From contig DASYVJ010000018.1 in assembly GCA_035937155.1 (NCBI GenBank), positions 1 through 64,000 of the forward strand: 64,000 nucleotides of DNA, read 5' to 3'. This DNA is from Palsa-870 sp035937155 (lineage in GTDB: Bacteria > Chloroflexota > Dormibacteria > Dormibacterales > Dormibacteraceae). The notes beneath the pieces are model-generated. The model was not told the origin of the DNA, did not search any database, and saw only the letters and a list, made by a program, of their open reading frames with translations. Made by a program: the position numbers and the translations under genes. Below are positions 18,821-27,834 of the stretch, one piece after another (within the stretch, counting starts at the first letter, position 1; each line of letters opens with the position of its first letter).

Positions 18821-20161
18821 ATGCGCGCGAGGTCAGCGCTGAGGCTTGGTTTCGTCCTGTTCGCGCTGGCCGCGCTGTTTCCGGTGCACGCTTCTGCTGC
18901 CACTCCACACGTCGAGCGCGCCGACCTGACCGGGGACATCAACACGATCATGGCCGCCTACATAGGCAACGCGGTGAGCCGCGCGGAAGGGGACCGGGCC
19001 GATGCATTGCTGGTCGTGATCAACACTCCCGGCGGAATCTCGACCTCGATGGACGACATCGTCACCAGCCTGCTCAACTCGAAGGTGCCGGTGATCGCGT
19101 ACGTCTACCCGAGCGGTGCCAGAGCCGCCTCGGCGGGACTGTTCGTCGCCCAGGCGGCCGACATCCTGGCCATGGCGCCGGGAACCAACATCGGATCGGC
19201 GCATCCAATCCAGGCCACGGGAGCGGACCTCACCGGGGATCTCGGCGCCAAGGTCCTCAACGACGCCGTGACGCGTGTGCGCAACCTGGCTTCGATTCAC
19301 GGACGCAACGCGGACTGGGCCGAGCAGGCGGTCCGCAACAGCGTGAACATCAATGCCGAGGAGGCTGTCCGGCTGCACGTCGCCGACCTCGAGGTGGCTG
19401 ATCCGGCTTCTCTCATGAACGAGATCGACGGGCGTTCGGTCGCCAGGTCAACTGGGAACCTGGTCCTCCACACTGCCGGAGCGCTCATCGACGACATGCC
19501 TATGCCGTTCTGGCAGGTCTTCCTCAACGCCTTGATCGACCCGACGATCGCGGCCCTGCTCATCATCGTCGCCGGCTACGGGATCATCACCGAGCTCTCG
19601 AATCCGGGCGCGATCTTGCCGGGGGTCGTCGGTGGAGTCGCGGCGATCCTGGCGATCGTCTCCCTGGCCAACCTGCCGGTCAACATCGCCGGCGCCTTGC
19701 TGATGCTGCTCGCCTTGCTCCTGTTCATAGCCGACCTCAAGGCCAACACACACGGCATCCTGAGCGTGGGCGGTGTCTTCGCGCTCCTCCTCGGCATGGC
19801 TTTCTTGGTGAATACCGGGCCGATCGGGCTCGGCGTCAACCCCGTCGTGGCGCTCGGTTCAGCAGCGTTGACTTTCGGTTTCTTCTTCGTGCTCATCCGC
19901 AAGGTCTGGGCTGCGCGACGCGCACCGGTCTTCGCCGGAGCGGAAAGCATGGTCGGCGCCGTCGGCGAGGCGCGCGAGGAGCTCGCCCCCGAAGGTCTAG
20001 TCTTTGTCTCAGGGGCGCTGTGGAAGGCCGTCGCAGCACCCGATCCGATCCACGCCGGATCGCCGGTCCGCGTGGTAGGTCGAGACGGTCTTCAGCTGAA
20101 GGTGGTCGCGGGCGACCGCACTACAAACGTGGAAAACGGGTCGACCAAGGAGAAAAGATAG
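18821..20161 (+). CDS. NfeD-family membrane-bound serine protease (ClpP class)
   Basis: 446 aa. A signal peptide (RLGFVLFALAALFPVHASAA) precedes a ClpP-like protease domain with INTPGGISTSMDDI, the nucleophile region SGARAASAGLFVAQAAD, and a helix around LGAKVLNDAV that should carry the catalytic Lys. About five membrane segments follow, and a C-terminal NfeD OB-fold domain ends near RVVGRDGLQLKVV. The family works with the stomatin-type protein encoded next, cleaving membrane or stomatin substrates. The ATG at 18821 is chosen because the signal peptide begins there; the frame upstream is non-coding. The stop shares one base with the GTG of the slipin gene. Confidence 0.9.
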   Translation: MRARSALRLGFVLFALAALFPVHASAATPHVERADLTGDINTIMAAYIGNAVSRAEGDRADALLVVINTPGGISTSMDDIVTSLLNSKVPVIAYVYPSGARAASAGLFVAQAADILAMAPGTNIGSAHPIQATGADLTGDLGAKVLNDAVTRVRNLASIHGRNADWAEQAVRNSVNINAEEAVRLHVADLEVADPASLMNEIDGRSVARSTGNLVLHTAGALIDDMPMPFWQVFLNALIDPTIAALLIIVAGYGIITELSNPGAILPGVVGGVAAILAIVSLANLPVNIAGALLMLLALLLFIADLKANTHGILSVGGVFALLLGMAFLVNTGPIGLGVNPVVALGSAALTFGFFFVLIRKVWAARRAPVFAGAESMVGAVGEAREELAPEGLVFVSGALWKAVAAPDPIHAGSPVRVVGRDGLQLKVVAGDRTTNVENGSTKEKR

Positions 20162-20976
20162 TGGACGTCGGAAGCCTGACCGTCATCGCCGTGATCCTCG
20201 TGCTGGCCGTGGTCGTCGCCTTCTCCAGCCTCCGTATCGCCAATGAGTACGAACGCGGCGTGGTGTTCCGGCTCGGCCGGCTGATCGCGTTGAGAGGCCC
20301 CGGCCTGTTCTTCATCATCCCGTTCGGCGTCGACCGGTTGGTCAAGATCGATCTGCGCGTGATCACGCTCGAGGTGCCGCCCCAGGAGGTCATCACCAAC
20401 GACAACGTCACTGCCAAGGTCAACGCGGTCATCTACTTCCAGGTCATCGACGCGCGCAAGGCGGTGACTCAAGTCCTGAACTACATCAACGCGACCTCGC
20501 AGATCGCCCAGACCACGCTTCGCGCCGCGCTCGGGCAGGCGACCCTGGATGAGCTGCTGGCCAATCGAGAGAAGATCAACCAGAACCTTCAGAAGATCAT
20601 CGACGAGCAAACGGAACCCTGGGGCATCAAAGTCGCCGTGGTTGAGATCAAAGACGTCGAGCTGCCGAGCACGATGCAGCGCGCCATGGCGAAGCAGGCT
20701 GAGGCGGAGCGCGAGAAGCGGGCCAAGATCATCAACGCCGACGGCGAGTTCCAGGCCTCCCAGACTCTCGCCAACGCCGCCGCCGTCATCTCGTCGCAGA
20801 AGGGCGCACTCCAGCTGCGGTTCCTCCAGACGATGGTGGAGATCGGCTCGGAGAAGAACACCACGATCCTGCTGCCCTTCCCGATCGAGCTGATCCGGCC
20901 CCTGATCGACATGACTCCGGAGGACGGAGCCGCACCGGCGAGACCGCTACCCCAACAGGGCTCGAAGTCGGGCTGA
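20161..20976 (+). CDS. Slipin/stomatin-type SPFH membrane protein
   Basis: 271 aa from a GTG overlapping the NfeD stop. One N-terminal membrane anchor (TVIAVILVLAVVVAF) is followed by the SPFH core: YERGVVFRLGRL, GPGLFFIIPFGVDRLVKID, PPQEVITNDNVTAKVNAVIYF and ALGQATLDELLANREKIN. A charged helix (RAMAKQAEAEREKRAKII) and a C-terminal oligomerisation segment end the protein. Known partners of the NfeD protease, these proteins form membrane scaffolds. The immediate overlap supports a functional pair. Confidence 0.93.
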   Translation: MDVGSLTVIAVILVLAVVVAFSSLRIANEYERGVVFRLGRLIALRGPGLFFIIPFGVDRLVKIDLRVITLEVPPQEVITNDNVTAKVNAVIYFQVIDARKAVTQVLNYINATSQIAQTTLRAALGQATLDELLANREKINQNLQKIIDEQTEPWGIKVAVVEIKDVELPSTMQRAMAKQAEAEREKRAKIINADGEFQASQTLANAAAVISSQKGALQLRFLQTMVEIGSEKNTTILLPFPIELIRPLIDMTPEDGAAPARPLPQQGSKSG

Positions 20977-21011
20977 GCGGGCACCTGGTCCTCGACGCGG
21001 CAGCGGCCGCG

Positions 21012-22049
21012 GTGGTCTTGATGCCGCTGCCCCTGGTGGTCGTGGCCAACCTGGCCGTCGGCCGCCGTTGGGCGCACCTGGCGATCGGGATCCTCGCCGG
21101 CGTAACCGCGGGCGTCACCTTTCTGGTGGGCGCGCTGGACCTGGCGGGCGCGGGCACCACGACCGCCGGCGGGACCGGGCGGAGCCCGCTCGCGGTTGAC
21201 GTCGGCATCATGGTCACCGCCGTGGTCGCCGCCGCGCTGGCCTCAAAACCCGTCCGCGACCGGGTCGGCCGTGTCCTGCCAATCGAGCCCGACAACCCGG
21301 TTCACGCTCTCGCCCTCGCTCTGGCGGTGCTCTTGTTCGGTACCCAGGTGACGTCGATCCTGTTCACCAGCCTCTCGGCGTCAGCCCAAACCCCGCTGAG
21401 CGTGGGCGATCTGATCGTCCAGGAAGCGCCATTTCTCGTCCTCGCCGCGGCGGGCGTCGGAATGTTCATTCGCCGCGACATGGCTCAGGTCGCCAACAGG
21501 CTCGGCCTGGTCGCGCCGGCCTGGTGGCAGGTGGTGCTCGCGATTGCGGCGGCGGGGGCGTTCTTCGCGTTCGGCGTGGGGATGGACACGCTCAGCCAGT
21601 CCTGGACGCCGGACGTTGCGCGACAGGTTCACTCCACGACCCAAAGCCTGTACAGCGGGCTGGGCGGTCCGCTGGGCATCGCCACTCTCGCCCTGGCCCC
21701 GGGGATCTGCGAAGAGGTCCTGTTCAGAGGCGCCGTCCAGCCACGCTTGGGGTTGATCGTCACCGCGCTGCTGTTTACCTCCATCCACACGCAGTACGGG
21801 ATATCGCTCGACGCCCTTTCGGTGCTGGTGATCGCGCTTGGGCTAGGGTTGATTCGAAAGTTCACGAACACCACGACGTCGGCAATCTGCCACGTCACGT
21901 ACAACCTGGTGGTCGGCATCGCCGGCGCCGTCGACATCGCGGGCTTGCAGATCGGTGTGGCGGTGGCCCTCGAGGCGCTTTTGATAGCTGTGTCGGCGTA
22001 CGCAATCTGGTCAAATCGGAGGCGACAGACACTGGCGGCGAATCCTTAA
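21012..22049 (+). CDS. CPBP-family intramembrane metalloprotease
   Basis: 345 aa with about eight hydrophobic segments. The CPBP/Abi motif pair is clear: EEVLFRGAVQPRLG (motif 1, catalytic EExxxR) and FTSIHTQYG (motif 2, metal-binding His). A third motif, SAICHVTYNLVVG, follows. The family cleaves membrane substrates or modifies prenylated proteins; the substrate here is unknown. The GTG at 21012 is the first standard start; the frame is open back to 20973, which would allow a CTG start overlapping the slipin stop. It is on the same strand as the NfeD-slipin pair and may belong to the same operon. Confidence 0.88.
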   Translation: MVLMPLPLVVVANLAVGRRWAHLAIGILAGVTAGVTFLVGALDLAGAGTTTAGGTGRSPLAVDVGIMVTAVVAAALASKPVRDRVGRVLPIEPDNPVHALALALAVLLFGTQVTSILFTSLSASAQTPLSVGDLIVQEAPFLVLAAAGVGMFIRRDMAQVANRLGLVAPAWWQVVLAIAAAGAFFAFGVGMDTLSQSWTPDVARQVHSTTQSLYSGLGGPLGIATLALAPGICEEVLFRGAVQPRLGLIVTALLFTSIHTQYGISLDALSVLVIALGLGLIRKFTNTTTSAICHVTYNLVVGIAGAVDIAGLQIGVAVALEALLIAVSAYAIWSNRRRQTLAANP

Positions 22050-22081
22050 CCGGACGGCTAGGCAAGCGCCGGAATCTGAAC

Positions 22082-22087
22082 TAGAAT
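22082..22087 (+). promoter_or_regulatory. -10-like hexamer before parA
   Basis: TAGAAT is followed by six bases and then the parA ATG at 22094, suggesting a leaderless transcript. No -35 was recognised. Confidence 0.4.
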
Positions 22088-22093
22088 CCAGGT

Positions 22094-22909
22094 ATGCCAC
22101 CAGATATAGCAGCTGTGGAGCGAGCCTACCCCAAGATGTTGGCGACCACCACTCCACCTGTCATCGCAGTGGTCAACCAGAAGGGCGGCGTCGGCAAGAC
22201 GACCACTGCGATCAACCTGGGTGCGGCCTTGGCCGAGCTCGGGCATCGGACGATGCTGGTCGACCTCGATCCGCAAGCAAATTCGACGTCCGGGCTTGGC
22301 CTCGACCCGACCCGCATCCGACTGAACGTCTACCACCTCCTCATGGGCGAGGCCGGCCTGCAGCAGGTCGCACACCCAACCGGCGTACCCAAGCTGTCGC
22401 TGATTCCCTCTCATATCGACCTGGCCGGGGCCGAGATCGAGCTGGCGGCACTCAATGCGCGCGAGACGCTGCTGCGAAAGGCTCTGTCGGCTCCCGAGCC
22501 CGGAATCGAGTGCGTGATCATCGACTGCCCCCCATCGCTAGGCCTCCTGACTCTCAACGCCCTCACCGCGGCGACGAGCATGCTGATTCCCACGCAGTGC
22601 GAATACTTCGCGCTCGAAGGCCTCCGCCACCTGATGTACACCCACCAGCTGGTGCGCTCGGGCCTCAATCCGAAGCTCGTGATCGCCGGCATCGTCATGA
22701 CGCAATTTGACGCACGCACCACCCTGTCGTGGGATGTTCTGGAGTCGGTGCGGCGCTCGTATCCGAACGACGTCCTGACGACCCTGATTCCGCGCAACGT
22801 GCGCATCAGCGAGGCGCCGAGTCACGGCAAATCGGTGATCGAATACGACCCCACGTGTCGAGGAGCGATCGCCTACCGCGCGCTCGCAAAGGAGCTGCTG
22901 GAGCGATGA
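22094..22909 (+). CDS. parA: Chromosome-partitioning ATPase ParA (Soj)
   Basis: 271 aa. The deviant Walker A motif KGGVGKTTT begins at Lys30, followed by LVDLDPQANSTSGLG and the Walker B strand VIIDCPPSLG. The family binds DNA non-specifically as an ATP dimer and moves ParB-parS complexes during origin segregation. It has a short N-terminal extension of about 20 residues; Met15 is another possible start. Its stop overlaps the parB start as ATGA. It lies about 6 kb from dnaA. Confidence 0.95.
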   Translation: MPPDIAAVERAYPKMLATTTPPVIAVVNQKGGVGKTTTAINLGAALAELGHRTMLVDLDPQANSTSGLGLDPTRIRLNVYHLLMGEAGLQQVAHPTGVPKLSLIPSHIDLAGAEIELAALNARETLLRKALSAPEPGIECVIIDCPPSLGLLTLNALTAATSMLIPTQCEYFALEGLRHLMYTHQLVRSGLNPKLVIAGIVMTQFDARTTLSWDVLESVRRSYPNDVLTTLIPRNVRISEAPSHGKSVIEYDPTCRGAIAYRALAKELLER

Positions 22910-23748
22910 GTCAATCACGCGCGCGTGGCCTCGGCCGCGGCCTCGAGGCCTTGATCCCGATGTCGCGCGAAGGCGAAACCCTCGTGCCCCAGATGATCGC
23001 GGTCGACCAGATTCGACCCTCTCACCAGCAGGTGCGCACTCGATTTGAGGCGGAACCACTCGGTGAGCTGGCTGAATCCATCCGGCTTCACGGCGTACTT
23101 CAGCCGCTGCTCGTGCGAAAGCTTTCCGACGGCTACGAGCTGATCGCCGGTGAGCGCCGATGGCGAGCGGCCAGGCTCGCGGGCCTGACCGCAATCCCAG
23201 CTGTGGTGCGCAGCGATACCGGGAATGACGAACAGCTCGTGCTCGGCCTTATCGAAAACCTGCAGCGCTCTGATCTCGATCCAATCGAAGAGGCGCGAGG
23301 CCTGCGTCGATTGACCGAGGAATTCGGCCTGACGCACGACGAGGTTGCCCAGCGCATCGGGAAGCATCGCGTGTCGGTGACGCATTCGCTGCGGCTGCTC
23401 GCCGCCTGCCCTGCAATACAGTCCTCCGTTGCTTCCGGCGTCATCAGCGCTGGTCACGCCCGCGCGCTGGTCGCGCTCGACGGCCAGGCGACGCAGGAGC
23501 ACGGGCTCAAGGTGGTGGTCGCGCGCCACCTCTCGGTCCGCCAGACCGAGAACTGGGTCAGAACCTACCGCCCGCGCCGCAAGCAGCGCGTCGACTCGAC
23601 CGCCGAGCTCCGTGCGATCGCCGCCGACATCGAGTCAAAGCTCGGCCTGCCGATCAAGCTGACCGGAACGCTGAATCGCGGAAAGGTCGATCTGAAGTAC
23701 TCCAGTCGCGAGGAGTTGGAACGGGTCTGCGCTAAGCTCCTCTCCTAA
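22906..23748 (+). CDS. parB: Chromosome-partitioning protein ParB (Spo0J)
   Basis: 280 aa from the ATGA overlap at 22906. It begins with the ParA-stimulating GLGRGLEALIP. The CTP-binding ParB-N domain includes LVRKLSDGYELIAGERRWRA and ENLQRSDLDPIEEA. A helix-turn-helix (HDEVAQRIGKHRVSVTHSLR) and a C-terminal dimerisation domain follow. No canonical parS site was found in this window. Confidence 0.95.
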   Translation: MSQSRARGLGRGLEALIPMSREGETLVPQMIAVDQIRPSHQQVRTRFEAEPLGELAESIRLHGVLQPLLVRKLSDGYELIAGERRWRAARLAGLTAIPAVVRSDTGNDEQLVLGLIENLQRSDLDPIEEARGLRRLTEEFGLTHDEVAQRIGKHRVSVTHSLRLLAACPAIQSSVASGVISAGHARALVALDGQATQEHGLKVVVARHLSVRQTENWVRTYRPRRKQRVDSTAELRAIAADIESKLGLPIKLTGTLNRGKVDLKYSSREELERVCAKLLS

Positions 23749-23752
23749 ATCC

Positions 23753-24373
23753 ATGGCCGCCCCACAAACACGCGCGGCCCAAGCCGCTACCGCCCCGGCC
23801 TCCAGCGCCTCTTCGCTGCTCCGCGAGGTTTTTGAGGTTGTGGTGCTGGCGGTCATCCTGTACTTCGGTATCAGCTTCGCCGTCCAGGCGGTGCACGTGG
23901 AGGGACTTTCCATGTACGCCACGCTGGATGACAACGATTACCTGATCGCCAACAAGATCGATTACCGCCTCCACGCGCCGCAGCGCGGCGACATCATCAT
24001 CCTTCGTCCGCCTTCGGACAACTCAAAGGACTTCATCAAGCGAGTCATCGCGCTGCCTGGAGAGAAACTGCTCATCCGTGATGGCGTCGTCTACATCAAC
24101 GGGCACAAGCTCGATGAGCCGTATCTACCCGAGGCCTGGACGACGTTCAACAACTATCCCAACGACGGGACGGATGGCAGGGTGATGCGGTCGAATGAAT
24201 ACTTCGTCATGGGCGACAACCGCAATCGCTCACAGGACTCCCGAATCTTCGGCCCTATAGGTCGTGATCGAATCGACGGCCGGGCCTGGTTCCGCATCTG
24301 GCCGCTCGATCACTTCGGCGGCATCTACTCCCTGGTGCCGACCCTCGAAACCTCGACCACCTTCGCCGGCTGA
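23753..24373 (+). CDS. lepB: Signal peptidase I
   Basis: 206 aa. It removes signal peptides of exported proteins at the outer face of the membrane. One N-terminal membrane segment (VVVLAVILYFGISFAV) precedes the nucleophile Ser53 in VEGLSMYATL, the general base Lys96 in FIKRVIALPG, and box E GDNRNRSQDSR. It begins 4 bases after parB, so it probably shares that transcript. Its stop faces the M16 peptidase gene across 12 bases. Confidence 0.95.
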   Translation: MAAPQTRAAQAATAPASSASSLLREVFEVVVLAVILYFGISFAVQAVHVEGLSMYATLDDNDYLIANKIDYRLHAPQRGDIIILRPPSDNSKDFIKRVIALPGEKLLIRDGVVYINGHKLDEPYLPEAWTTFNNYPNDGTDGRVMRSNEYFVMGDNRNRSQDSRIFGPIGRDRIDGRAWFRIWPLDHFGGIYSLVPTLETSTTFAG

Positions 24374-24385
24374 CGAGGGAACTCC

Positions 24386-25657
24386 CTAAGCTCCGATCGC
24401 CGACCTGAAAACTGTATCCCGGGTGAACGGGCCGATGACCGCCATCTGCATCGGGCCGCGCAGTAGGTCGCCGGCCACCCGTCTGACATCCGCGGCGGTC
24501 ACCGCGTCGATGAGGGCCAGCTCTTCCTCGATCGTCCGGATCTCGCCGAGCAACAGCTCCTGATAGGTGAGCCAGAACGCGACGCCATTGGTCGTCTCGA
24601 GCTCCAGGCGCAGACGCCCCTTGGTGAACTCCTTCGCTCGCGCAAGCTCTTCCGGAAGAACCTCGCGCTCGCCGAGGCCGGTCAGCTCCGCCATCACGGC
24701 GCCGACCGCTTCCACAGCTTTCTTGGGATCCACGCCCAGGTACACCGCGATGTACCCCGTGTCCCGGTACTTCGACATGAAGCTGTGAACGTCGTAAGCC
24801 AAGCCCAGTCGCTCACGAATGTCCAGGAACAGCCGCGAGCTCATACCCTCGCCCAGCACTGTGTTCAAGAGGTCGATCACGTAACGGTCCGGATGCAGAT
24901 AGCTGTACGCGCGCACCCCCAGGCAGATGTGTGCCTGCTCGGTCCGCTGCCTCCGCACCAACACGTGGGGCGCGTCGAGCTGAGCCGGCGGAAGTGACGA
25001 CACATGTCCATTCGATTCGCTCGGCAGAGTCAAGCGCGGCAGGACGAATTCCAGCATGCGCTCCTCGTCCAGCGCTCCGGCGGTTCCAACCACGACGTTT
25101 GGCAATCGGTACTGCGTGTTGGCGTACTCGAGGATCTCGTCGCGCGTGAGACGACTGACGGATTCCTGCGTGCCTGCGATGTCGCGGCCGAGAGGATGGC
25201 CGGGCCACATCAGCTCCTCAAAGAGGTTCTGCACGAAATCCTGCGGCTGATCCTGGTACCCCTTCAGCTCCTCCAGGATCACATCGCGCTCTCGTTCGAT
25301 GTCCGCGGGGTCCAGCTTCGAGTTCGTGATGATGTCAAAGAGAACGTCGAGGCCAAGGGCCGTGTGCTCCGAAGGCACGCGCGTCCAGTACGCGGTCAGC
25401 TCCTTGTCGGTTGAGGCGTTGATGAAACCACCTACGCCTTCGATCGCGTTGGCAATCTCCTTGGACGAGGGCCGCCGCTGAGTGCCTTTGAAGAAGAGAT
25501 GCTCGATGAAATGCGAGACGCCGGCGAGCCGGTCGTCCTCGAGTCGCGAGCCTCCACCAAACATGACGACTGCACTCGACGAGAGTCGCTCAGGCATCGA
25601 AGCGGTGATGAGCTTCGCGCCTCCCGGCAACACGTGGACCCGATGCGGGGAGGCCAT
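24386..25657 (-). CDS. M16-family zinc peptidase
   Basis: 423 aa. The inverted zinc motif HFIEH is at 49-53, and the third ligand is in the downstream helix ERERDVILEEL. The C-terminal half is the non-catalytic repeat of the fold. Members degrade small peptides or process signal sequences (PqqL, YmxG and mitochondrial-processing relatives). The ATG at 25657 lies nine bases after a TATACT hexamer. It is a single-gene unit convergent with lepB. Confidence 0.93.
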   Translation of the reverse strand: MASPHRVHVLPGGAKLITASMPERLSSSAVVMFGGGSRLEDDRLAGVSHFIEHLFFKGTQRRPSSKEIANAIEGVGGFINASTDKELTAYWTRVPSEHTALGLDVLFDIITNSKLDPADIERERDVILEELKGYQDQPQDFVQNLFEELMWPGHPLGRDIAGTQESVSRLTRDEILEYANTQYRLPNVVVGTAGALDEERMLEFVLPRLTLPSESNGHVSSLPPAQLDAPHVLVRRQRTEQAHICLGVRAYSYLHPDRYVIDLLNTVLGEGMSSRLFLDIRERLGLAYDVHSFMSKYRDTGYIAVYLGVDPKKAVEAVGAVMAELTGLGEREVLPEELARAKEFTKGRLRLELETTNGVAFWLTYQELLLGEIRTIEEELALIDAVTAADVRRVAGDLLRGPMQMAVIGPFTRDTVFRSAIGA

Positions 25658-25666
25658 GGGAGGGCC

Positions 25667-25672
25667 AGTATA
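25667..25672 (-). promoter_or_regulatory. -10-like hexamer before the M16 peptidase gene
   Basis: On the minus strand TATACT is followed by nine bases and the ATG at 25657. It is one of the best -10 matches in the window; no -35 was seen. Confidence 0.45.
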
Positions 25673-25702
25673 GGACCGGCGCTGAACGGGCCCGGCGCAG
25701 GC

Positions 25703-25978
25703 CTAGTCCGTCGGGCGGCCTTCCCGCAAAGCGCCGAGAGCCGCGTAAAGAGTCATCGCCACGAAGTCGGCCGGCATGCCATCCGACACCGCGTCGAGTG
25801 CCTCGCCCAGGTAGCGCCGAACATTGGCCACGAGGTCCACCTCGCTCAGCTCTAGGCAGTCACGAATCGCCTCGGCGATCTCGGTCGGCGTGATGTCCTC
25901 ATCGCCCGCGTCGTCCGCAACGGAGTTGACGATGGCGATCGCTTTCCGGATCCGCTCGGCGGCGGCCCGGCCCGACAT
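25703..25978 (-). CDS. Small acidic helical protein of unknown function, downstream of jag
   Basis: 91 aa, acidic and helix-rich, with no membrane segment or signal peptide. Notable stretches are AAERIRKAIAIVNSVADDAG, DITPTEIAEAIRDCLELSEV and ADFVAMTLYAALGALREG. It starts 8 bases after the jag stop on the same strand, so it is most likely the last gene of the rpmH-rnpA-yidD-yidC-jag operon. A longer frame to 26308 lies inside jag and is rejected. No family was recognised. The position suggests a role near RNA binding or membrane insertion (inference only). Confidence 0.6.
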   Translation of the reverse strand: MSGRAAAERIRKAIAIVNSVADDAGDEDITPTEIAEAIRDCLELSEVDLVANVRRYLGEALDAVSDGMPADFVAMTLYAALGALREGRPTD

Positions 25979-25986
25979 CGAGCTGG

Positions 25987-26631
25987 CTATCCGGCTGCCG
26001 CCTTCCGCGGCCCGACGACAACGCGCCGTTCCGGCTCTTCGCCGATGCTTCCGCTCGTCACGTCCGGGTCGCCCTCGAGCGCGAGGTGGATGGCCCGCCT
26101 TTCGAACGGCTGCATGGCGTCGAGTGTGATCGCGTCGCCCGTCATCTTCACCTGGCGCGCGGCGCGCATCGCAATCTCGCGGACCGTGTGCTCGCGGCGC
26201 TGCCGGTAGCGCTCCACGTCGACGATGATCCGCTCGCCCTCCGCCAGATGCCTGCCGACCATCACGTTGGTCACCGACTGCAGCGCACGCAGGGTCTCCC
26301 CGCGCCAACCGATGAGCGCTCCCAGGTCGCGACCACTGATGTCCAGCGTGATCGGGTCGCCGCCGGTTCTAACGGTGACCTGCGCCCGAACGCCCATGTG
26401 CTTGAGAAGGCCTTCGACCATGCCGCGGGCAATCTCTCCCTTCCCGTTGGCAGGCGCAGGACTGCCCGCGGTCACGGCGGCGTGGTCGATAACTGTCACC
26501 TCGACCACCGTCTCCTCGTTGGTTTCGCTGATGACTTTGATGTCCACGTTGCGCCGACTCTCTTTCAGCTCGATCAGTGCCGCGTCGACCGCCTCATCGA
26601 GAGTGCGCCCGCGGCCTTCAGCGGCGCTCAT
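25987..26631 (-). CDS. jag: Jag/KhpB-type RNA-binding protein (KH and R3H domains)
   Basis: 214 aa with the three expected parts: a Jag-N domain (residues 1-55, GRTLDEAVDAALIELKESRR), a KH domain with ALIGWRGETLRALQ, and an R3H domain with PFERRAIHLALEGD. The protein is a conserved RNA-binding partner of KhpA. It is nearly always encoded after yidC, as here with a 6-base gap. The GxxG loop of the KH domain reads GWRG, so RNA binding should be intact. Confidence 0.93.
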   Translation of the reverse strand: MSAAEGRGRTLDEAVDAALIELKESRRNVDIKVISETNEETVVEVTVIDHAAVTAGSPAPANGKGEIARGMVEGLLKHMGVRAQVTVRTGGDPITLDISGRDLGALIGWRGETLRALQSVTNVMVGRHLAEGERIIVDVERYRQRREHTVREIAMRAARQVKMTGDAITLDAMQPFERRAIHLALEGDPDVTSGSIGEEPERRVVVGPRKAAAG

Positions 26632-26637
26632 CGCAAC

Positions 26638-27597
26638 TCACCTCTTCTCTCCTTTCCCACCCTCTATCCTTTTGGGCTTCTTAGGCCTGGAGCCATTTCG
26701 TTGCGGCCCACTCTTGGGGCCAGGGACAGGGCCCTTATTTGGCGCCTTTCCGCCAGCTGCATCTGATCCCCCCGCCCCGGTCCGCCTGAACCGTGCCGGC
26801 AGGACGTTTCCCCAGCCGACCACGAAGCTCTGCTGAATGATACTGACGCAGTTTCCGATAAACCAGTAAAGGCCCAGCCCGGCCGGGACGTTGAGGGCGA
26901 AATACCCGATCATCAGAGGCGACAGCCACACCATCGTGCGCTGCATCTGCTGGGTCTGGACCTCCTGCTCGGTAGGGTTGGGCGCCGGCGGCATCTGGAG
27001 CATCCGCGACTGAATCAGCGTGGTGAGCGCCGCCAGCAACGGAAAGACCAGGTACGCCAACTGCGGGATCGGAAAGCCCGCGATCATCAGGTGGTGGTTG
27101 GGGTTGTCGTTCAAGTTTGGAACGAAGAGAAAGTGCGCCGCGACGTGGTGGCTCCTGGCGAAATCGGTCAGCACGTAATACAGGGCGGTCAGGATCGGGA
27201 GCTGGACGATCAGCGGGAGGCAGCCCACCAATCCGCCGAGCGGGTTGACCCCGTGCTCTTGATAGAGCTTCATCATCTCGGCGTTGAGCTTCTGGGGGTC
27301 CTTCTTGAACTTCTTGCGCAGCTCGGCGACCTGCGGGCCAAGCTTTCGCTGCTCGACCATCGTCTTGCGCTGCGTGATCAGCTGGAACTGCTGCAGGGGC
27401 GCCAGGGCGAGCCGGATGATGACCGTGAGAACGATGATCGCCACGCCGTAGGCGCCGATCGTCTCGAACATGCCGATGCCCTGGACGTGCGCATAGATGG
27501 TGGCCAGCAGCCATGCGACCGGCTGCTTCACGACCAGCTCCCAGATCCGGATGATGGGCAGGAAGATGTCGAAGAACGAGCTCAGAAAGATGTTCAG
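26638..27597 (-). CDS. yidC: Membrane protein insertase YidC/Oxa1, probable CTG start
   Basis: 319 aa if translation begins at the CTG at 27597. It inserts and folds proteins in the cytoplasmic membrane. Family features: IIVLTVIIRLALAPLQ with the cavity Arg, a coiled cytoplasmic loop rich in Lys, and later segments LPLIVQLPILTALYYVL, FPLLAALTTLIQ and LNVPAGLGLYWFIGN, then a basic Pro-rich tail. The first standard start is GTG at 27531. However, the frame is open upstream, encodes a plausible hydrophobic start (NIFLSSFFDIFLPIIRIW), and TAGGAG stands just before the CTG. Confidence 0.9.
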   Translation of the reverse strand: MNIFLSSFFDIFLPIIRIWELVVKQPVAWLLATIYAHVQGIGMFETIGAYGVAIIVLTVIIRLALAPLQQFQLITQRKTMVEQRKLGPQVAELRKKFKKDPQKLNAEMMKLYQEHGVNPLGGLVGCLPLIVQLPILTALYYVLTDFARSHHVAAHFLFVPNLNDNPNHHLMIAGFPIPQLAYLVFPLLAALTTLIQSRMLQMPPAPNPTEQEVQTQQMQRTMVWLSPLMIGYFALNVPAGLGLYWFIGNCVSIIQQSFVVGWGNVLPARFRRTGAGGSDAAGGKAPNKGPVPGPKSGPQRNGSRPKKPKRIEGGKGEKR

Positions 27598-27624
27598 ATT
27601 TCTCCTAACCGACTTGGTTCAGTT

Positions 27625-27834
27625 TCATGGGACCGGGTCGTAGCCGCCTTTGGCAAACGGATGGCAGCGGGCGATTCGCGCCGCGCCCATCCAGCCGCCC
27701 CGGAGCCAGCCATACCTCTCAATCGCCTCATATGTGTAATGGGAACAAGACGGGTAGTAACGGCAGGACGGCGGAAGGATCTTAGAGAACGACGCCTGGT
27801 AACCCCGAATCAGAGCGAGGGAGAGCCTGGTCAT
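27625..27834 (-). CDS. yidD: Membrane-protein insertion efficiency factor YidD
   Basis: 69 aa, typical for this small basic protein. It has IRGYQASFSKILPPSCRYYP, SCSHYTYEAIERYG with conserved Cys pairs, and GWMGAARIARCHPFAKGGYD. YidD aids YidC-dependent insertion. Its ATG overlaps the rnpA stop as ATGA. Confidence 0.95.
   Translation of the reverse strand: MTRLSLALIRGYQASFSKILPPSCRYYPSCSHYTYEAIERYGWLRGGWMGAARIARCHPFAKGGYDPVP

Noticed and set aside
25979..26308. Extended start of the small gene downstream of jag
   Set aside because: The extra part lies wholly within jag in another frame and has the composition of a shadow frame.
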